From SAR324 cluster bacterium (GTDB taxonomy: Bacteria > SAR324 > NAC60-12): a stretch of 16,728 bases of DNA. Numbering within the stretch: the first letter of the stretch is position 1; each line of letters starts with the position of its first letter. The stretch is from NCBI GenBank assembly GCA_028822475.1, contig JAPKDT010000011.1, positions 1-16,728 of the forward strand, given 5' to 3'. Under the pieces are notes generated by a model. That model made no database searches. It worked only from the letters and a program-made list of their open reading frames with translations, and was not told the origin of the DNA. The position numbers were made by a program, and so were the translations under genes. Positions 14,749-16,728 of this stretch are shown one piece after another.

Positions 14749-16521
14749 ATGAAGGAAGTACAATCACGTCACATTGCAAGGCGGCTTTTTGACCTTATTG
14801 CTCCGCTCAAAGGCTGGGTTATTTTCAGCATTTTCTGTATGGCAGGTTACAATATTTTCACTGCCGCTCCTGCCTATTATGCCAAAGATATTGTCGACGC
14901 GATTGCTTATGGTGATAATCCCGAACTCAAACAGTATTTTCTGGTCGGCCTCGGATTGATGAGTGTTTTTGCGATCAAGGGTTTGTTTTTTTTTGGTCAC
15001 AACTACAGTGTAGGGCATCTTGTCCAGAGCCTTATTGTAAAACTGAGACAGCAGCTTTTTGACCACCTCGTTAATCTTTCTCTTACCTTTTTTACACGTT
15101 CCAAAACCGGCGATCTTATTTCCCGTTTCACCAACGATCTACAAGTTTTCCAAAACATGCTGCAGGTTGGAGTCACTGGACCTTTCCGTGACATTCCGCA
15201 ATTTTTTCTTTTGCTAGGCATCATGTTTTACCGCAGCTGGCAGTTAGCATTTGTGACGTTGATTCTGATTCCGATCGCAGTCTTTTTTATCCAGATTTTT
15301 GGCCAGCGCAACAAGATCGCGGTTAGTAAGAGGCAAATCAGTTTTGGCGGATTAAGCAGTTTACTGGTGGAGACAATTTCCGGTGTACGTGTGGTCAAAG
15401 CTTTTGGAATGGAAAAGTACGAAAGCAAACGTTTCAAAGCGTCCAACGATGATCTTTATCAGAATCAGATGCGCTCCGTTATGATAGATTCTTACTCTTA
15501 TCCGATCATCGAAATAATCGGTGCCGCCGCAGGAGCAGCGATTGTGGCTTATGGTGGTTATCTGATCATCAACGATCAAATCACTCCGGGTGATTTTACG
15601 TCGTTTGTAATCAGTTTTTTTATGCTGAATGAACCGGTAAAAAAGCTGAACGGTTTCAATTTAAAACTGCAGGAAGGTTTTGCTGCAGTACGTAGAGTAT
15701 TTGACATTCTGGATGTTGAAGATGAAATTGTCACCTCACCAAATGCCAAAAAAATAACCCACTTTAAACAGGAAATAAACCTCAATATAAAGGCCTTTCA
15801 TTATCCTGAACATGACGTGCCGGCAGTCAGGGATTTTAAGCTCATTGTGAAGAAAGGTGAAGCAGTGGCACTGGTCGGCAGCAGTGGTTCAGGTAAAACT
15901 ACTGTTGCAAATTTAATCCCGCGGTTTTACGACATCACCAGAGGAGAAGTCTGCATAGACGGTCATGATTTACGTGATCTGGATTTGATTTCACTGCGTA
16001 AATTGATTGCGATTGTGACTCAGGATACCATCCTGTTTAACGATACCATTGCCAGTAATATTACTTATGGGCAGCCGGATTGCTCAAAAGAAAGGATGTA
16101 TGCAGCAGCACGGGCGGCAAACGCGCATTTATTCATTACAGAGCAGCCTGAAGGTTACGAGACAGTGATAGGCGAAAAAGGTGGGCGACTTTCCGGAGGA
16201 CAAAGGCAGCGAATTTCTATTGCACGTGCTTTGGTTAAAGACGCGCCGATTCTTATTTTGGATGAAGCCACCTCTGCACTTGATTCAGAATCAGAAATTG
16301 AAGTGCAGCAGGCAATTGAGCATTTAATGGAAAACCGCACCACGATCGTGATAGCGCACCGGCTTTCGACAATCCGTAACGCAAACCGGATTTGTGTGAT
16401 GGAGAACGGGCAGATTGTTGAACAAGGCACTCACGATGAACTTCTTTTAAAAGAAGGACGTTACCAGCAGTTGTATGAAATGCAGTTTCAGGATCAGACG
16501 AATGGTTCAGTCTCAGCATAA
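14749..16521 (+). CDS. msbA: MsbA-type lipid A export ABC transporter, fused membrane and ATPase domains
   Basis: The 590-aa half-transporter acts as a homodimer that flips lipid A-core (or a related lipid or drug) across the inner membrane using ATP. The membrane domain (about residues 15-320) has six helices and the typical segment FFTRSKTGDLISRFTNDL. The ATPase domain (about 340-580) has Walker A GSSGSGKT (377-384), Q-loop TQDTILF (424-430), signature LSGGQ (481-485), Walker B ILILDE (501-506), D-loop SALD and switch histidine H537. Every catalytic motif is intact. Length and layout match MsbA, but other exporters of the ABCB type look alike, so the lipid A role is inferred from the family and from the methyltransferase remnant that follows. 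It starts 38 nt after cysS, in the same direction, with no clear Shine-Dalgarno sequence. Confidence 0.9.
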   Translation: MKEVQSRHIARRLFDLIAPLKGWVIFSIFCMAGYNIFTAAPAYYAKDIVDAIAYGDNPELKQYFLVGLGLMSVFAIKGLFFFGHNYSVGHLVQSLIVKLRQQLFDHLVNLSLTFFTRSKTGDLISRFTNDLQVFQNMLQVGVTGPFRDIPQFFLLLGIMFYRSWQLAFVTLILIPIAVFFIQIFGQRNKIAVSKRQISFGGLSSLLVETISGVRVVKAFGMEKYESKRFKASNDDLYQNQMRSVMIDSYSYPIIEIIGAAAGAAIVAYGGYLIINDQITPGDFTSFVISFFMLNEPVKKLNGFNLKLQEGFAAVRRVFDILDVEDEIVTSPNAKKITHFKQEINLNIKAFHYPEHDVPAVRDFKLIVKKGEAVALVGSSGSGKTTVANLIPRFYDITRGEVCIDGHDLRDLDLISLRKLIAIVTQDTILFNDTIASNITYGQPDCSKERMYAAARAANAHLFITEQPEGYETVIGEKGGRLSGGQRQRISIARALVKDAPILILDEATSALDSESEIEVQQAIEHLMENRTTIVIAHRLSTIRNANRICVMENGQIVEQGTHDELLLKEGRYQQLYEMQFQDQTNGSVSA

Positions 16522-16547
16522 ACCGCAAGTTTCAGCGTAGTTTGAAA

Positions 16548-16728
16548 ATGTTCTGCTGAACCAGCAATGAAAAAATTCTTGATATAGGTTGTGGTCCTTT
16601 AAAAGTTGAAAATTAATGTGGTCTTGATATTTTTCAGTATCCTGAAGTAGATCAGATTCTGGACCTGAACAATGTCCCCTGGAATTTGCCTGCGAATTAT
16701 GTAATAGGACATTTAACTTCTATACCGG
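16548..16728 (+). pseudogene. Class I SAM-methyltransferase remnant, broken by two in-frame stops and cut by the window edge
   Basis: One continuous reading frame holds TSNEKILDIGCGPLKVEN and then CGLDIFQYPEVDQILDLNN plus VPWNLPANY. This matches the start of class I methyltransferases of the kind with motif I LDIGCG followed by K-V-x4-G-L-D and D-L-N-x-x-P-W. In that same frame a TGA stands at 16557-16559, just after the ATG at 16548, and a TAA at 16614-16616, exactly where the family would have a Gly-Ala-type residue between K-V and G-L-D. The downstream half stays similar in frame, so these look like point mutations and not frameshifts. After residue NY the similarity fades. The rest lies outside the window. 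Confidence 0.7.

Noticed and set aside
1..16728. CRISPR array, tRNA/rRNA genes, insertion sequences, prophage or defence island
   Set aside because: I looked on both strands for regularly spaced repeats, tRNA-like cloverleaf ends, transposase motifs and phage or defence protein motifs, and saw none I could support.

Overview
This window looks like chromosome from a Gram-negative (diderm) bacterium with moderate-to-low GC. An LptE-like outer-membrane LPS-assembly lipoprotein and an MsbA-type lipid A flippase imply an LPS outer membrane. Complex I subunit NuoM, MiaA/MiaB and DksA are typical of proteobacteria-like lineages. A deltaproteobacterial or SAR324-like source is my guess from gene content and style; nothing in the sequence proves it. 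Several genes start with GTG or TTG, and clear Shine-Dalgarno sequences are scarce.

Layout. The first 6.8 kb is read on the minus strand. From upstream to downstream it holds a DUF4416 protein, miaA, an unknown 130-aa protein, miaB, a FIST-domain sensor-like protein, lptE and a DksA/TraR zinc-finger regulator, and it ends at a strong bidirectional terminator at 35-80. Two gene-poor gaps interrupt this block. One (1182-1501) collects three kinds of degenerate repeats; the other (2678-3174) may hold a small lipoprotein on the plus strand. A divergent intergenic region near 6.8-7.0 kb leads into a plus-strand operon of two different alpha/beta hydrolases and an RDD membrane protein, joined by two 4-nt ATGA overlaps. 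This operon converges on dut (minus strand). From 10.2 kb onward everything is on the plus strand: an unrecognised 433-aa protein, nuoM, cysS (overlapping nuoM by 8 nt if its GTG start is used), msbA, and finally a methyltransferase remnant broken by two in-frame stops and cut by the window edge.

How the genes fit together. MiaA and MiaB carry out successive steps of the same tRNA modification (i6A37, then ms2i6A37). LptE and MsbA belong to LPS transport but lie at opposite ends of the window. CysS, Dut and DksA are housekeeping. NuoM is stranded from all other complex I genes visible here. I found no CRISPR array, phage module, transposase or toxin-antitoxin pair, and no clear new defence or biosynthetic system. 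The best leads are the unknown 433-aa protein, the isolated nuoM, the RDD protein with a Coa1-like tail coupled to two hydrolases, and the broken methyltransferase.
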